A DNA stretch of 64,000 nucleotides from VBDM01 sp035519135 (GCA_035519135.1 DATIWX010000133.1:123562-187561); one strand, 5' to 3'; positions 24,011 to 32,221 are shown, numbered from the stretch's first letter. Numbers and translations: made by a program. Notes: generated from the letters alone by a model not told the origin.

Positions 24011-24708
24011 ATTCCCAAATACGCGCGCTTGAGCTCGCTCCTGCCGAGGAGCTCGGCGGGCGTGCCGTGGAAAGTCATCGCGCCATTTTCGAGCACGTAG
24101 GCGCGATGCGCAATCTCGAGCGCCTGGCCGACGTTCTGCTCGACCAGCAGGATCGACAGTCCCTCGGCGTTCAGCCGCTTCACCAGCGAGAACATCTCGT
24201 CGACCAGCATCGGCGAGAGCCCCAGCGAAGGCTCGTCGAGGATCAGCAGCCGCGGTTCGGCCATCAGCGCACGGCCGATCGCGAGCATCTGCTGCTCTCC
24301 GCCGGAGAGCGTGCCGGCGCGCTGCGCGGTCCGCTCCTCCAGCCGCGGAAAGACGGAGAACACGCGCTCCATGTTCCTCGCGCGGTGCTCGCGGGCGCGA
24401 AGATAGCTGCCGAGCTCGAGGTTCTCGCGCACCGAAAGATTCGGGAACACGCGACGGCCCTCGGGCACCTGGATCAGACCGGCGGCGACGATGTCGGTGT
24501 GGCGCGCGCGGGTGATGTCGCGCCCCTCGAACGCGACGCGGCCGCCGGATGCCGGGCACAGGCCGCACACCGTGTTGTTCAGGGTGGACTTGCCGGCCCC
24601 GTTCGAGCCGAGGACCGCCACGATCTCGCCCGCGCCGATATTCAGATCGATACCCCGCAACACCTCGACCGCGCCGTAGCCGCCTCGCAGCGCGCTCACT
24701 TCAAGCAT
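24007..24708 (-). CDS. livF: LIV-type ABC transporter ATP-binding protein LivF
   Basis: One of two ATPases of a branched-chain-amino-acid-type importer. The 233-residue protein has Walker A GSNGAGKST, the signature LSGGEQQMLAIGRAL, Walker B LLILDEPSLGL and the H-loop in the Q-N-V region typical of LivF (ILLVEQN). It overlaps livG by 8 bases and the LeuC-like gene by 4. In betaproteobacteria such systems import many carboxylates and amides besides amino acids; the adjacent hydro-lyase favours an organic acid. Confidence 0.93.
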   Translation of the reverse strand: MLEVSALRGGYGAVEVLRGIDLNIGAGEIVAVLGSNGAGKSTLNNTVCGLCPASGGRVAFEGRDITRARHTDIVAAGLIQVPEGRRVFPNLSVRENLELGSYLRAREHRARNMERVFSVFPRLEERTAQRAGTLSGGEQQMLAIGRALMAEPRLLILDEPSLGLSPMLVDEMFSLVKRLNAEGLSILLVEQNVGQALEIAHRAYVLENGAMTFHGTPAELLGRSELKRAYLGI

Positions 24709-25450
24709 GGGGTCGCCCCCCCGCCGTCCGCAGCCGCTCCGCCGCCCCGTGGCCCAGATACGCCTCGATGACCCGCGGATCGCGCGTCACGTCGGCGGGC
24801 TTGCCCTCGGCGATCAGCTGCCCGTTGTTCAGCACCCAGGTGTACTCGGACAGGTCCATAACCGCCTGCATCACGTGCTCGATCATGAGCACCGTCACGC
24901 CGCCGTCGCGGATCGCGCGTATTACCGGCGACATCTCCGAGACTTCCTGGGGGTTGAGGCCGGCGAGGACTTCGTCGAGCAGCAGGAGCTTCGGCTCAGT
25001 TGCGAGGGCGCGCGCAAGCTCCAGGCGCTTGCGTGCGGCGAGGGTGAGCTCGAGCGCGGGTTGGTCGAGCTGGCCGGCAAGGCCGACGCGCCGCGCGACG
25101 CTCTCCGCGTGGGCGAGTGCCGCCCGGCGCCGGGGCCGGCGCAAGTGCGAGCCCACCGCGATGTTCTCGCGCACGGTCTGTCCCGCGAACGGCTGCACGA
25201 TCTGAAACGTGCGGGTCATCCCGAGCCGGCAGATGCGGTACGGCGCAAGCCCGGTGACGTCCTGCCCGAGGAACCTCACCGAGCCGGCGTCGGGCTTGAG
25301 AAACCCCGAGAGAATTCCGAATAGCGTGGATTTTCCCGCCCCGTTGGGACCGATGAGCGAAGCAATGCTTTCCGCCCGAATGGCGAGGCTCGCGTTGTCG
25401 ACCGCTTTCAGACCGCCGAAGCTGACGGAGACATGGCTTGCCTCGAGCAT
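24701..25450 (-). CDS. livG: LIV-type ABC transporter ATP-binding protein LivG
   Basis: Second ATPase of the importer, 249 residues. Walker A GPNGAGKSTLFG, the LivG-specific GMTRTFQIVQPF, and Walker B LLLLDEVLAGLNP are present. The signature segment reads LELTLAARKRLELARAL, where LS is replaced by LT and GG by AA, a departure from LSLGxQR-type LivG signatures. It lies 1 base after livM. Otherwise ordinary. Confidence 0.92.
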   Translation of the reverse strand: MLEASHVSVSFGGLKAVDNASLAIRAESIASLIGPNGAGKSTLFGILSGFLKPDAGSVRFLGQDVTGLAPYRICRLGMTRTFQIVQPFAGQTVRENIAVGSHLRRPRRRAALAHAESVARRVGLAGQLDQPALELTLAARKRLELARALATEPKLLLLDEVLAGLNPQEVSEMSPVIRAIRDGGVTVLMIEHVMQAVMDLSEYTWVLNNGQLIAEGKPADVTRDPRVIEAYLGHGAAERLRTAGGRPHA

Positions 25451-25451
25451 C

Positions 25452-26399
25452 TCAGGCGGCCCTCCGCCCGAAGTGCCGGAACAATCCGGCGATGCCGCGC
25501 GGCAGGAACGTCACCATCGCGATCAGCACCGCTCCGTAGATCATCAGGCTCACGCCTGGCGCATCGCCCATCAGGTTGCGCGTGAGCTCGCCGAGCAGCC
25601 GCAGCGCCGCCGCGCCCAGGAGCGGGCCGAACACCGTGCCCAGCCCGCCGACGATGGGGCCGAGCAGCGCCTCCACCGACACCGCGGGTCCGTACGCGAG
25701 GTGGGGATCGATGTACTGGAAATACTGCGCGTAGAACGCCCCGCCCGCCGCCGTCAGCGCCGCCGAGAGCACGATCGCCTGCAGCTTCACGCGGAACACG
25801 TTCACGCCGAGCGCCGCGGCCGAGTCCTCATTGTCGCGCACCGCCGTCAGCCACGCGCCGTAGCGCGAGCGCTCCAGCCACCAGGAGAGCAGAAACCCTG
25901 CGAGCGTCAGGACGAGGATGACGTACAGGAACCCCGCCTTGCCCTGGAACTGGAAATCGAGCGACGAGGACTTGAGCGGAATGAGCAGCCCGACGCCCCC
26001 GCCGGTGAATTTGACGGAGTTGGCGAGAATGCGAAGCACCTCGGCGAAGGCGAGCGTCACCAGCGCGAAGTACGAGCCGCGCAGCCCGTAGCGGAACGAC
26101 AGCGCACCCACGAGGGCGCCGACCGCGGCGCCGCACGCGATAGCGAAGGGAAGGCACAGCCACGCGTTCACCCCCAGGTGGACCTGGAGAGCGGCGCTCG
26201 CGTAGGCGCCGGTGCCGAAGAACGCGGCGTGACCGAAAGAATACTGCCCGCCGAAGCCGGCGAGGATGTTCCAGGCCTGGCCGAGCAGCGTGGCGTAGAG
26301 CGTCATGATGACCAGGTTGAGCACGAAGCCCGATGAGACGAACGCGGGCAGGAGCGCCACGGCACCGCAGAGCAGGAGAATCGCGCAGAGCGTCTTCAT
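25452..26399 (-). CDS. livM: LIV-type ABC transporter permease LivM
   Basis: Inner-membrane permease of 315 residues with eight to ten hydrophobic segments. Family motifs GQYSFGHAAFFGTGAY, YFALVTLAFAEVLR and the cytoplasmic coupling segment GAWLTAVRDNEDSAAALGVN are visible. It is directly joined to livH (no intergenic bases) and 1 base from livG. Confidence 0.92.
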   Translation of the reverse strand: MKTLCAILLLCGAVALLPAFVSSGFVLNLVIMTLYATLLGQAWNILAGFGGQYSFGHAAFFGTGAYASAALQVHLGVNAWLCLPFAIACGAAVGALVGALSFRYGLRGSYFALVTLAFAEVLRILANSVKFTGGGVGLLIPLKSSSLDFQFQGKAGFLYVILVLTLAGFLLSWWLERSRYGAWLTAVRDNEDSAAALGVNVFRVKLQAIVLSAALTAAGGAFYAQYFQYIDPHLAYGPAVSVEALLGPIVGGLGTVFGPLLGAAALRLLGELTRNLMGDAPGVSLMIYGAVLIAMVTFLPRGIAGLFRHFGRRAA

Positions 26400-27272
26400 C
26401 TACGCCCGCGCGCCGAATATCCCCTGCGGCCGGAACAGCAGGACGGCGATGAAGATCACGAAGATTCCGATCTGGCCGAGGCTTTCTCCCAGCCACAATC
26501 CGCCGACGGACTCGACCACGCCGATGATGAAGCCGCCGAGCAGCGCGCCCGCGAAGCTGCCCATGCCGCCCAGCACCACGATGGTGAAGGCGATCAGCAC
26601 GAAGCCGTTGCCGACCTGCGGATTGACGTAGTACGCGGGCAGCAGGAAGCACGCCGCGGCGCCGAGGCAGGCGAGCCCGATGCCGAAGCTCATCGCGAAC
26701 ACGTGCTCGACGTCGATGCCGACCAGCTTCGCACCCTGGCGTTCCCTGGCGACGGCCCGGATCGCGCGCCCGAGATCGGTGCGCGTGATGAACGCGAGCA
26801 GAATGGCCGTGGCGGCGAGCGCGCCGAAGAACGCGACGACCTTCGGTGTGGAGATCATCGCGCCGGCGATGGCGACGGTCGAGAAGGTGTAGGACGTCTC
26901 GATGGTGCGCGTGTCCGAGCGCCACGCGAACAGCGCGAAATTCTCCAGGATAAGGGTGAGCCCGAGCGTGACGAGGAGGATGTTCTCGTCCTTTCCGTGG
27001 CTCGCGCGGCCGATGACGAAGCGCTGCAGGGCGTAACCCAGCGCGAACATCGCCGGGACCATGACGGGAAGCGCCGCGTAGGGATCGACTCCGAGCTTCG
27101 CGTTGAGGAAGAACACGCCGTAGAGCGCGATCATCAGCAGCGCCCCGTGGGCGAAGTTGATGATATGCAGCACGCCGTAGATCAGCGTCAGCCCGAGCGC
27201 GATCAGCGCGTACACCGCGCCCAGCGTCAGCCCGTTCAGTATCGAGGGAAAGAGGATCGACAGCTCGAGCAC
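26400..27272 (-). CDS. livH: LIV-type ABC transporter permease LivH
   Basis: Partner permease of 290 residues. Motifs LNGLTLGAVYALIALGLTLI, GVLHIINFAHGALLM and AIRAVARERQGAKLVGID identify LivH. The GTG start at 27272 is inferred from the family N-terminus (LPSILNGL-like); no ATG fits. It lies 59 bases after the binding-protein gene, in the order SBP-H-M-G-F usual for these operons. Confidence 0.9.
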   Translation of the reverse strand: MLELSILFPSILNGLTLGAVYALIALGLTLIYGVLHIINFAHGALLMIALYGVFFLNAKLGVDPYAALPVMVPAMFALGYALQRFVIGRASHGKDENILLVTLGLTLILENFALFAWRSDTRTIETSYTFSTVAIAGAMISTPKVVAFFGALAATAILLAFITRTDLGRAIRAVARERQGAKLVGIDVEHVFAMSFGIGLACLGAAACFLLPAYYVNPQVGNGFVLIAFTIVVLGGMGSFAGALLGGFIIGVVESVGGLWLGESLGQIGIFVIFIAVLLFRPQGIFGARA

Positions 27273-27331
27273 GGCGCTGATCCGACTGGACGATCCCGGC
27301 CCGGAGAGGCACGGGATCGGGGGCGAGGACT

Positions 27332-28555
27332 TCAGGCCTTCCAGGGAAACACGGGCTGGGCCTCGGCGTAGGTATTCGGCAGCACCACCCGGATGTCGCC
27401 TTTCAGAACCTGCAGCACCAGCGGCTGCGCTCCCTGGTTCTGGCCGTTGACGAAGCGCGTGGGTCCATACGGCATGAAGTGCCCGCTCCAGGTCGAGGAC
27501 GCCAGCGCCTCGACGATCGCCTCGCGCTTGGCCGATGCGGCGCGCTCGATGGCGTCGGCCAGCAGGTAGACCGACTGGTAGTTGAGGTACACCTCGTAGG
27601 TGTAGACCTGGTTCAGCTTCTCGACTTTCCGCCGCAGCGCGATCGCGCGCTTGTCCTTCGGGTTGTACCAGTGGTTGCAGTCGATCACGCCGTCCGCAAC
27701 GTCCGGGAATTCCTTCACGAACTTGAACGACGAGGCGGCGCCGCCGAGCACCGAGTAGATCGCCATCGGGCGTACGTTCTGCTGCTTCATGGTGCGCACC
27801 AGCAGCACGTATTCGTTGTAGTAGTTTGCGGGAATGACGATGTCGGGGTTGAGCGCCTTCATGCGCAGCACGATGTTGTTGAAGTCGCGCGTCGGATTGG
27901 CGTGCTTCACCACCTCCAGCACCTGGTAGCCCATTCCGGGGAGCTGGCTCGCGAGCAGGTTGGCCGTGCCGGTCCCGAACAGCGATTCCTCGTGGACGAT
28001 CATCACGGTCCTGGCCGGCTTGCGCGCGAGCGTGTTGATGATGTGCAGGTCGTTGATCGCCGCCTCCGTGATCACCTTGTACCCGGGGCCGAAGCGGAAC
28101 GTGTTCTTCAGGCCGCGCTCGACCACCTGGTCGGCGACGCCGACGTCCACGACGTGCGGGATGTCGTACTTGGCGGCCGCCTGCGTCGTCGCCAGGCAGA
28201 TCGCACTTGCATACGAGCCGACGATCGCCGACACGCCCGCCTCGTTCATCTTCTCGACCTCCGAGACTCCGACCTCGGGCTTGGATTGCGCGTCGCCCAG
28301 GACCGCTTCGAGCTTCGCCCCGCGCATGGACTTGATGCCCCCGGCGGCGTTGATCTCGTCGACGGCGAGCTGCGCGCCGAAGCGGCACAGCTGCCCCGAA
28401 TAAGCGAGAAAGCCGGTCACCGGATGAAGCACGCCGACCTTTATGGGCGCCGCCTGTGCACCGGCGAGGCCCGGGAAGCCCAGGGTCCCGGTCGCGGCGG
28501 CCGCGGAAAGCCCGGCGGATTGCTTGAGAAAATTGCGGCGGCGATGGATGCCCAC
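27332..28555 (-). CDS. LIV-type ABC transporter substrate-binding protein with Tat signal
   Basis: Periplasmic binding protein of 407 residues, type-1 fold. The N-terminus HRRRNFLKQSAG is a twin-arginine signal, so it is probably exported folded. Mature sequence starts near APIKVGVLHPVTGFLAYSGQ; INAAGGI and IVGSYASAICLA are typical of the Peripla_BP_6 group, in which the closest functional types are amide/urea binding proteins (FmdD/UrtA-like). GTG 28555 has GGAGGA 7 bases upstream. First gene of the SBP-livHMGF-leuC-like operon. Confidence 0.9.
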   Translation of the reverse strand: MGIHRRRNFLKQSAGLSAAAATGTLGFPGLAGAQAAPIKVGVLHPVTGFLAYSGQLCRFGAQLAVDEINAAGGIKSMRGAKLEAVLGDAQSKPEVGVSEVEKMNEAGVSAIVGSYASAICLATTQAAAKYDIPHVVDVGVADQVVERGLKNTFRFGPGYKVITEAAINDLHIINTLARKPARTVMIVHEESLFGTGTANLLASQLPGMGYQVLEVVKHANPTRDFNNIVLRMKALNPDIVIPANYYNEYVLLVRTMKQQNVRPMAIYSVLGGAASSFKFVKEFPDVADGVIDCNHWYNPKDKRAIALRRKVEKLNQVYTYEVYLNYQSVYLLADAIERAASAKREAIVEALASSTWSGHFMPYGPTRFVNGQNQGAQPLVLQVLKGDIRVVLPNTYAEAQPVFPWKA

Positions 28556-28664
28556 GTTGCTTCCTCCGTTCTCGGGGTTGGTGAACGCGCGATCAGCCGA
28601 TCGACGCCGGACAGGTGCAGAGATTACTGCATCGACGAGCGCCGTGCACACGCGGACAAATGAA

Positions 28665-28691
28665 ACGGGCTTGCAGAGGTCGCAAGCCCGT
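28665..28691 (-). terminator. Terminator hairpin behind tRNA-Arg
   Basis: A perfect 10-bp stem, ACGGGCTTGC (28665-28674) with GCAAGCCCGT (28682-28691), 7-base loop. Read on the minus strand it begins 8 bases after the tRNA 3' end and is followed by TTTCATTTG. Confidence 0.7.
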
Positions 28692-28698
28692 GAATGAG

Positions 28699-28775
28699 TG
28701 GCGCGCCCGGCAGGATTTGAACCCACGACCCCCTGGTTCGTAGCCAGGTACTCTATCCAACTGAGCTACGGGCGC
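28699..28775 (-). tRNA. tRNA-Arg (anticodon ACG)
   Basis: 77 bases including an encoded CCA. Acceptor stem GCGCCCG pairs with CGGGCGC; the anticodon stem CCTGG/CCAGG encloses loop CTACGAA, giving anticodon ACG (read as ICG, decoding CGU/CGC/CGA). D-loop AGCTCAGTTGGATAGAG and T-loop GGGTTCAAATC are standard. Confidence 0.97.
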
Positions 28776-28790
28776 GAAATTGCGGCGTGA

Positions 28791-28796
28791 ATTATA
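28791..28796 (-). promoter_or_regulatory. -10 box of tRNA-Arg
   Basis: Perfect TATAAT on the minus strand, 15 bases before the tRNA 5' end at 28775. The -35 is poor (AACCGC-like at the expected distance). Confidence 0.5.
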
Positions 28797-28836
28797 GCGC
28801 CTTGCCGAACCCGGCGGTTTTCAGACATGATGTTCC

Positions 28837-30063
28837 ATGGTTTCCGGTCCCAGCCGGACGAAACGCATCGCAATGCGCGTCGCGTGTGCCGTGGCCGGCG
28901 CGGCCTGCGCGTCGCTGGCGCAGACCGGTACGGCGGAAAACCTCGCTGCCGGACCTGCTTTCAGCGACGGCGAGATCAAGATCATTCTTTCCCACGGGCC
29001 GTGGCCGGTGCCCGCGCAAACCGACCCCAGCAACCGCGTTTCGGGGAAATCCGAGGCGATCGAGCTCGGCACGCGCCTGTTCTTCGATCAGCGCATCTCC
29101 GGCGGCGGAACGATGTCCTGTGCGAGCTGCCACGTGCCCGAGCGCAACTGGACCGACAACCTCCGGCGCGGCGTCGGCGTGCGCGAGGTCGAGCGCAACA
29201 CGCCCACGCTGATGAACGTGCTTGGCAGCCGCTGGTACGGATGGGACGGCGCCTCCGACAGCCTCTGGTCCCACAGCCTGCGCCCGATCCTCGACGAGCG
29301 CGAGCTGGCTGCGACGCCCCGCCACGTGGCGCAACTGGTGCGCGACGACGAGCAGCTGTCCTGCCGCTACCGAAAGGCGTTCGGAGCCGGGCCGTCACCG
29401 ACCGACGACGAGGCCGTGCTGGTCGGCGTCGGCAAAGCTCTGGCAGCCTTCCAGGAGACGCTGGTGAGCGGACGCACGCCGTTCGACCGGTTTCGTGACG
29501 CCCTCGCGCGGAAGGAACCGCTTCCTCTTGGAACCTATTCCGAGGCGGCGCAGCGGGGGCTCAAGATCTTCATCGGAAAAGGCGGTTGCACCGCGTGCCA
29601 TTCCGGACCCAATTTCACCAGCGGCGAGTTCTTCAGCACCGGCCTGTCGCGGTTCGCTCCGCTCGGGAAGCCCGATCCCGGACGCCAGGCCGGAATCCGC
29701 CGGCTGCTGGAGTACCGTTTCAACCTGCTGGGACCCTACAACGACGACGAGACCGGGACGAGCGCGGTGCGCACCCGCGAGGCCGCTCTCGAGAAGGCGA
29801 GCTTCGGCGAGTTCAAGGTGCCGTCGCTGCGCAATCTGATACTGACCGCTCCCTACGGGCGCGACGGCGGCGTCGATACCCTGGCCGAGGTCGTGCGCCA
29901 CTACGCCGGCATCGATCCCGTCCGCCTGCACGCCAAGGACGGGAAACCCGCCAGCCCGCTGAACCTCAGCCGGGAAGAGCAAACCGACCTGGTGGTCTTT
30001 CTGGAATCGCTGAGCACCTTCTCCAATCCCTGGCGCCCCGACGACGGCGGGCAGTGCCGCTGA
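28837..30063 (+). CDS. Di-haem cytochrome c peroxidase / MauG family protein
   Basis: Periplasmic di-haem protein of 408 residues that reduces peroxide or performs MauG-type oxidation. Two c-type haem sites are visible: CASCH at 95-99 and CTACH at 251-255. A hydrophobic N-terminus (RVACAVAGAACASLAQT) acts as signal peptide. PYGRDGGVDTLAEVVRHYAG near the C-terminus is typical of the family. ATG 28837 or an internal ATG at 28873 could be the start; the latter gives a shorter signal peptide. It is flanked by two tRNA genes on the other strand and appears monocistronic. Confidence 0.9.
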   Translation: MVSGPSRTKRIAMRVACAVAGAACASLAQTGTAENLAAGPAFSDGEIKIILSHGPWPVPAQTDPSNRVSGKSEAIELGTRLFFDQRISGGGTMSCASCHVPERNWTDNLRRGVGVREVERNTPTLMNVLGSRWYGWDGASDSLWSHSLRPILDERELAATPRHVAQLVRDDEQLSCRYRKAFGAGPSPTDDEAVLVGVGKALAAFQETLVSGRTPFDRFRDALARKEPLPLGTYSEAAQRGLKIFIGKGGCTACHSGPNFTSGEFFSTGLSRFAPLGKPDPGRQAGIRRLLEYRFNLLGPYNDDETGTSAVRTREAALEKASFGEFKVPSLRNLILTAPYGRDGGVDTLAEVVRHYAGIDPVRLHAKDGKPASPLNLSREEQTDLVVFLESLSTFSNPWRPDDGGQCR

Positions 30064-30095
30064 GCGGCGCGGGACGAGACTTTCAATGCGGGATT

Positions 30096-30188
30096 TGGCG
30101 GAGAGAGAGGGATTCGAACCCTCGATACGGGGTTAATCCGTATAACGCCTTAGCAGGGCGCCCCCTTCGACCGCTCGGGCATCTCTCC
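30096..30188 (-). tRNA. tRNA-Ser (anticodon GCT)
   Basis: 93 bases with encoded CCA and a long variable arm, as expected for serine. Acceptor GGAGAGA pairs with TCTCTCC; anticodon loop CTGCTAA gives GCT (AGC/AGU codons). T-arm GGTTCGAATCC is standard. A TATAGT -10-like box lies at 30201-30206, close to the lysC stop at 30236. Confidence 0.97.
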
Positions 30189-30235
30189 GGTCGGACGGCG
30201 ACTATATCACAGCGGATTGCGCTCTCGGTCGGGTC

Positions 30236-31465
30236 TCAGGCGGGCTGATCGAGCTCGAACGCCTTGTGCAGGGCCCGCACCGCCAGTTCCATGTATTTCT
30301 CGTCGAGCACCACCGAGATCTTGATCTCCGAGGTCGAGATCATCTGGATGTTGATGCCCTCTTCGGAGAGGGTGCGGAACATGCGGCTGGCGATGCCCGC
30401 ATGGGTGCGCATGCCGACGCCCACCATCGACACCTTGCAGATCTTCGGGTCGCCGCGGATGTCGGCCGCCTTGATGTGCCCCTTGACCTGGCGGTTGAGC
30501 ACGTCGAGCGCCTTCTGGTACTCGTTGCGGTGCACGGTGAACGAGAAGTCGGTGAGGCCGTCGACGCCGGAGTTCTGGATGATCATGTCGACGTCGATGT
30601 TGGCGTCGCCGACGGGTCCGAGTATGGCGTAGGCGATGCCGGGCCGGTCGGGCACGCCCATCACGGTGATCTTGGCTTCGTCGCGGTTGAAGGCGATCCC
30701 GGAAATCAGGGCTTGTTCCATCTTGGCGTCATCCTCGAATGTGATCAGGGTACCCTCGCCCTCCTCCTCGAAGCTGGAGAGCACGCGCAGGCGCACCTTG
30801 TACTTGCCGGCGAATTCCACCGAGCGTATCTGCAGGACCTTCGAGCCGGCGCTCGCCATCTCGAGCATTTCCTCGAAGGTCACCGACTTCAGACGGCGCG
30901 CCTCCGGCACGATGCGCGGGTCGGTGGTGTAGACCCCGTCCACGTCTGTGTAGATCTGGCATTCGTCGGCCTTGAGCGCGGCCGCGAGCGCGACCGCAGT
31001 CGTGTCCGATCCCCCGCGTCCCAGCGTGGTCACGTTTCCCCGCCCGTCCACTCCCTGAAAACCGGCGACCACGACCACCGTTCCCTCGGCGAGATCGGCG
31101 CGCATGCGTTCCTCGTCGATCTTGAGAATGCGCGCCTTGGTGTAGGCGCTGTCGGTGAGGATGGTTACCTGTCCGCCGGTGTAGCTGCGCGCCTTGATGC
31201 CGCGCTCGAGCAGCGCCATGCACAGCAGGCCGATGGTCACCTGCTCGCCCGTCGACAGCACCACGTCCAGCTCGCGAGGATCGGGCTCCGCCTGAAGCTC
31301 CTTGGCCAGCGCGAGGAGCCTGTTGGTTTCCCCACTCATCGCCGAAACCACGACAACGAGGCGGTGGCCGCGTGTGAGGAATTTGGCAATGCGCTGCGCC
31401 ACGTTTCTTATCCGTTCGGTCGTTCCGACCGAGGTTCCACCGAATTTTTGGACGATCAGGGCCAT
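30236..31465 (-). CDS. lysC: Aspartate kinase
   Basis: Phosphorylates aspartate in the first step toward lysine, threonine and methionine. The 409-residue protein shows the kinase start VQKFGGTSVG, GRGGSDTTAVALAAAL, DVDGVYTTDPR, and two C-terminal ACT domains (ITVMGVPDRPGIAYAILGPV and VSMVGVGMRTHAGIASRMF) for feedback control by lysine/threonine. Size and layout match the monofunctional betaproteobacterial enzyme. Usually the upstream neighbour is tilS or alaS; here it is divergent from a small HTH gene. A good promoter lies at 31491-31519. Confidence 0.97.
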   Translation of the reverse strand: MALIVQKFGGTSVGTTERIRNVAQRIAKFLTRGHRLVVVVSAMSGETNRLLALAKELQAEPDPRELDVVLSTGEQVTIGLLCMALLERGIKARSYTGGQVTILTDSAYTKARILKIDEERMRADLAEGTVVVVAGFQGVDGRGNVTTLGRGGSDTTAVALAAALKADECQIYTDVDGVYTTDPRIVPEARRLKSVTFEEMLEMASAGSKVLQIRSVEFAGKYKVRLRVLSSFEEEGEGTLITFEDDAKMEQALISGIAFNRDEAKITVMGVPDRPGIAYAILGPVGDANIDVDMIIQNSGVDGLTDFSFTVHRNEYQKALDVLNRQVKGHIKAADIRGDPKICKVSMVGVGMRTHAGIASRMFRTLSEEGINIQMISTSEIKISVVLDEKYMELAVRALHKAFELDQPA

Positions 31466-31490
31466 GCCGGTGCTCTGAAAAAGTCTTTGA

Positions 31491-31519
31491 ATTTTATCGC
31501 AAAATCCCTCTCTTGGTAA
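31491..31519 (-). promoter_or_regulatory. Promoter of lysC
   Basis: Minus strand TTACCA (31514-31519), 17-base spacer, TAAAAT (31491-31496), giving a start about 20 bases before the lysC ATG. No lysine riboswitch-like fold is seen in this short leader. Confidence 0.55.
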
Positions 31520-31557
31520 GGGCTGTCAGCGCCTCGGGGCGCTCCCTTCGCGGCGGC

Positions 31558-31573
31558 TGGCACGCTCCATGCT
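31558..31573 (+). promoter_or_regulatory. Sigma54-like promoter before the small HTH gene
   Basis: TGGCACG (31558-31564), four bases, ATGCT (31569-31573). Only the first T of the -12 TTGCW is wrong and the GG-to-GC distance is exact. The ATG at 31619 lies 46 bases downstream. No enhancer-binding protein gene is nearby, so the call rests on sequence only. Confidence 0.35.
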
Positions 31574-31618
31574 GTTGGCATGGCATTGCCAGTTATTGGG
31601 GTCGCTTGGGAGCACAAG

Positions 31619-31918
31619 ATGAAGCTTCTTGAACTCGTCAACCCGCGGGAAATCCGCAGGCGCCTGGGCATGAACCAGGAGGAATTCTGGACCATGATCG
31701 GCGTCACGCAAAGCGGCGGATCGCGTTACGAGAGCGGCCGCACGATGCCGAAGCCGGTGCGCCACCTGCTGCGCCTCGTCCACGTCGAGCGCATCGACCT
31801 CACCCGGGTCAAGAAGGAAGACTTCGACATCATTGACCACATCAAGCAGAACCACCCGGATCTGTATCAGAGTCTGCGCAAGGCGGCGCGGACCAAGCGC
31901 AGGGGTTCCAAGCACTAG
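31619..31918 (+). CDS. Small helix-turn-helix (XRE-like) DNA-binding protein
   Basis: A 99-residue basic protein. An HTH of the XRE/Cro type is recognisable in IRRRLGMNQEEFWTMIGVTQ followed by GSRYESGRTMPKPV. The C-terminal tail is Lys/Arg-rich. GGGAG precedes ATG 31619; the ATG at 31580 would extend into the putative promoter. It is divergent from lysC. Such small regulators are common in betaproteobacteria next to housekeeping genes; the target is unknown. Confidence 0.8.
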   Translation: MKLLELVNPREIRRRLGMNQEEFWTMIGVTQSGGSRYESGRTMPKPVRHLLRLVHVERIDLTRVKKEDFDIIDHIKQNHPDLYQSLRKAARTKRRGSKH

Positions 31919-32034
31919 CCCGAACAGTCTTCGCTGGGCCGGCGGGCTGGTCGACAAGACGCAACGCGAGTTGCGCCGAGGGGAGCGCAGGGAGGTTTAG
32001 GCGGCGAACTACGGTTCCCCGCCTTTTTCTTTTT
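31919..32034 (+). ncRNA. Structured 3' region of the HTH gene, possible small RNA
   Basis: Between the HTH stop and a strong terminator there are about 80 bases with nested pairing: GTCTT (31927-31931) can pair with AAGAC (31956-31960), and CGCAAC/GTTGCG (31960-31965 and 31970-31975) form a hairpin capped by the GNRA loop GCGA. A terminator hairpin follows at 31999-32034. No open frame is plausible here. It may be an ordinary 3' UTR or a 3'-derived sRNA; no known RNA family is recognised. Confidence 0.25.
31999..32034 (+). terminator. Intrinsic terminator after the HTH gene
   Basis: AGGCGG-C-GAAC (31999-32009), loop TACG, GTTC-C-CCGCCT (32014-32024): a 10-bp stem with one C-C mismatch, followed by TTTTTCTTTTTC. 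One of the clearest terminators in the window. Confidence 0.8.
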
Positions 32035-32061
32035 CGCGGCCCGTCCCGCCTACCGGCTTGC

Positions 32062-32200
32062 CGCATATTTTCCGGCGACGCCGCCGCCGGCGATCGTCGA
32101 CCGGCTGCACGCAGTGCTCTCTGCAGCGCCGAATGACGCACCGCGATATGGGTGCGATCCCCTTCTCTTTGATGGTGTTGCCTTTCGAGGCAAGCTGGCG
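32062..32200 (+). pseudogene. Degraded 3' fragment of a Bug receptor gene
   Basis: The frame reading AYFPATPPPAIVDRLHAVLS (from about 32062) matches the conserved C-terminal Bug motif AxAGTPxAIVxRLNxxL seen intact in the three Bug genes here. Upstream the match stops at the terminator region and downstream it becomes unrelated before a stop near 32206. No start codon or signal peptide is present. It is probably the tail of a deleted Bug gene. Confidence 0.4.
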
Positions 32201-32206
32201 ATCCAT

Positions 32207-32221
32207 TGAAAATGATTCTTA
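32207..32221. promoter_or_regulatory. Fur-box-like site
   Basis: TGAAAATGATTCTTA matches the 7-1-7 Fur pattern TGATAAT-G-ATTATCA at 12 of 15 positions. It lies in the only AT-rich patch of the region, 97 bases upstream of the hydrolase-domain gene at 32318. If real, the two downstream exported proteins would be iron-regulated. Confidence 0.35.

Noticed and set aside
31466..31558. Lysine riboswitch before lysC
   Set aside because: The leader is about 20 bases from the predicted start point and shows no L-box-like fold.
31575..31589. TGGCAT...TTGC as a second sigma54 promoter
   Set aside because: The spacing between the GG and GC elements is one base too short; the site at 31558-31573 has correct spacing.
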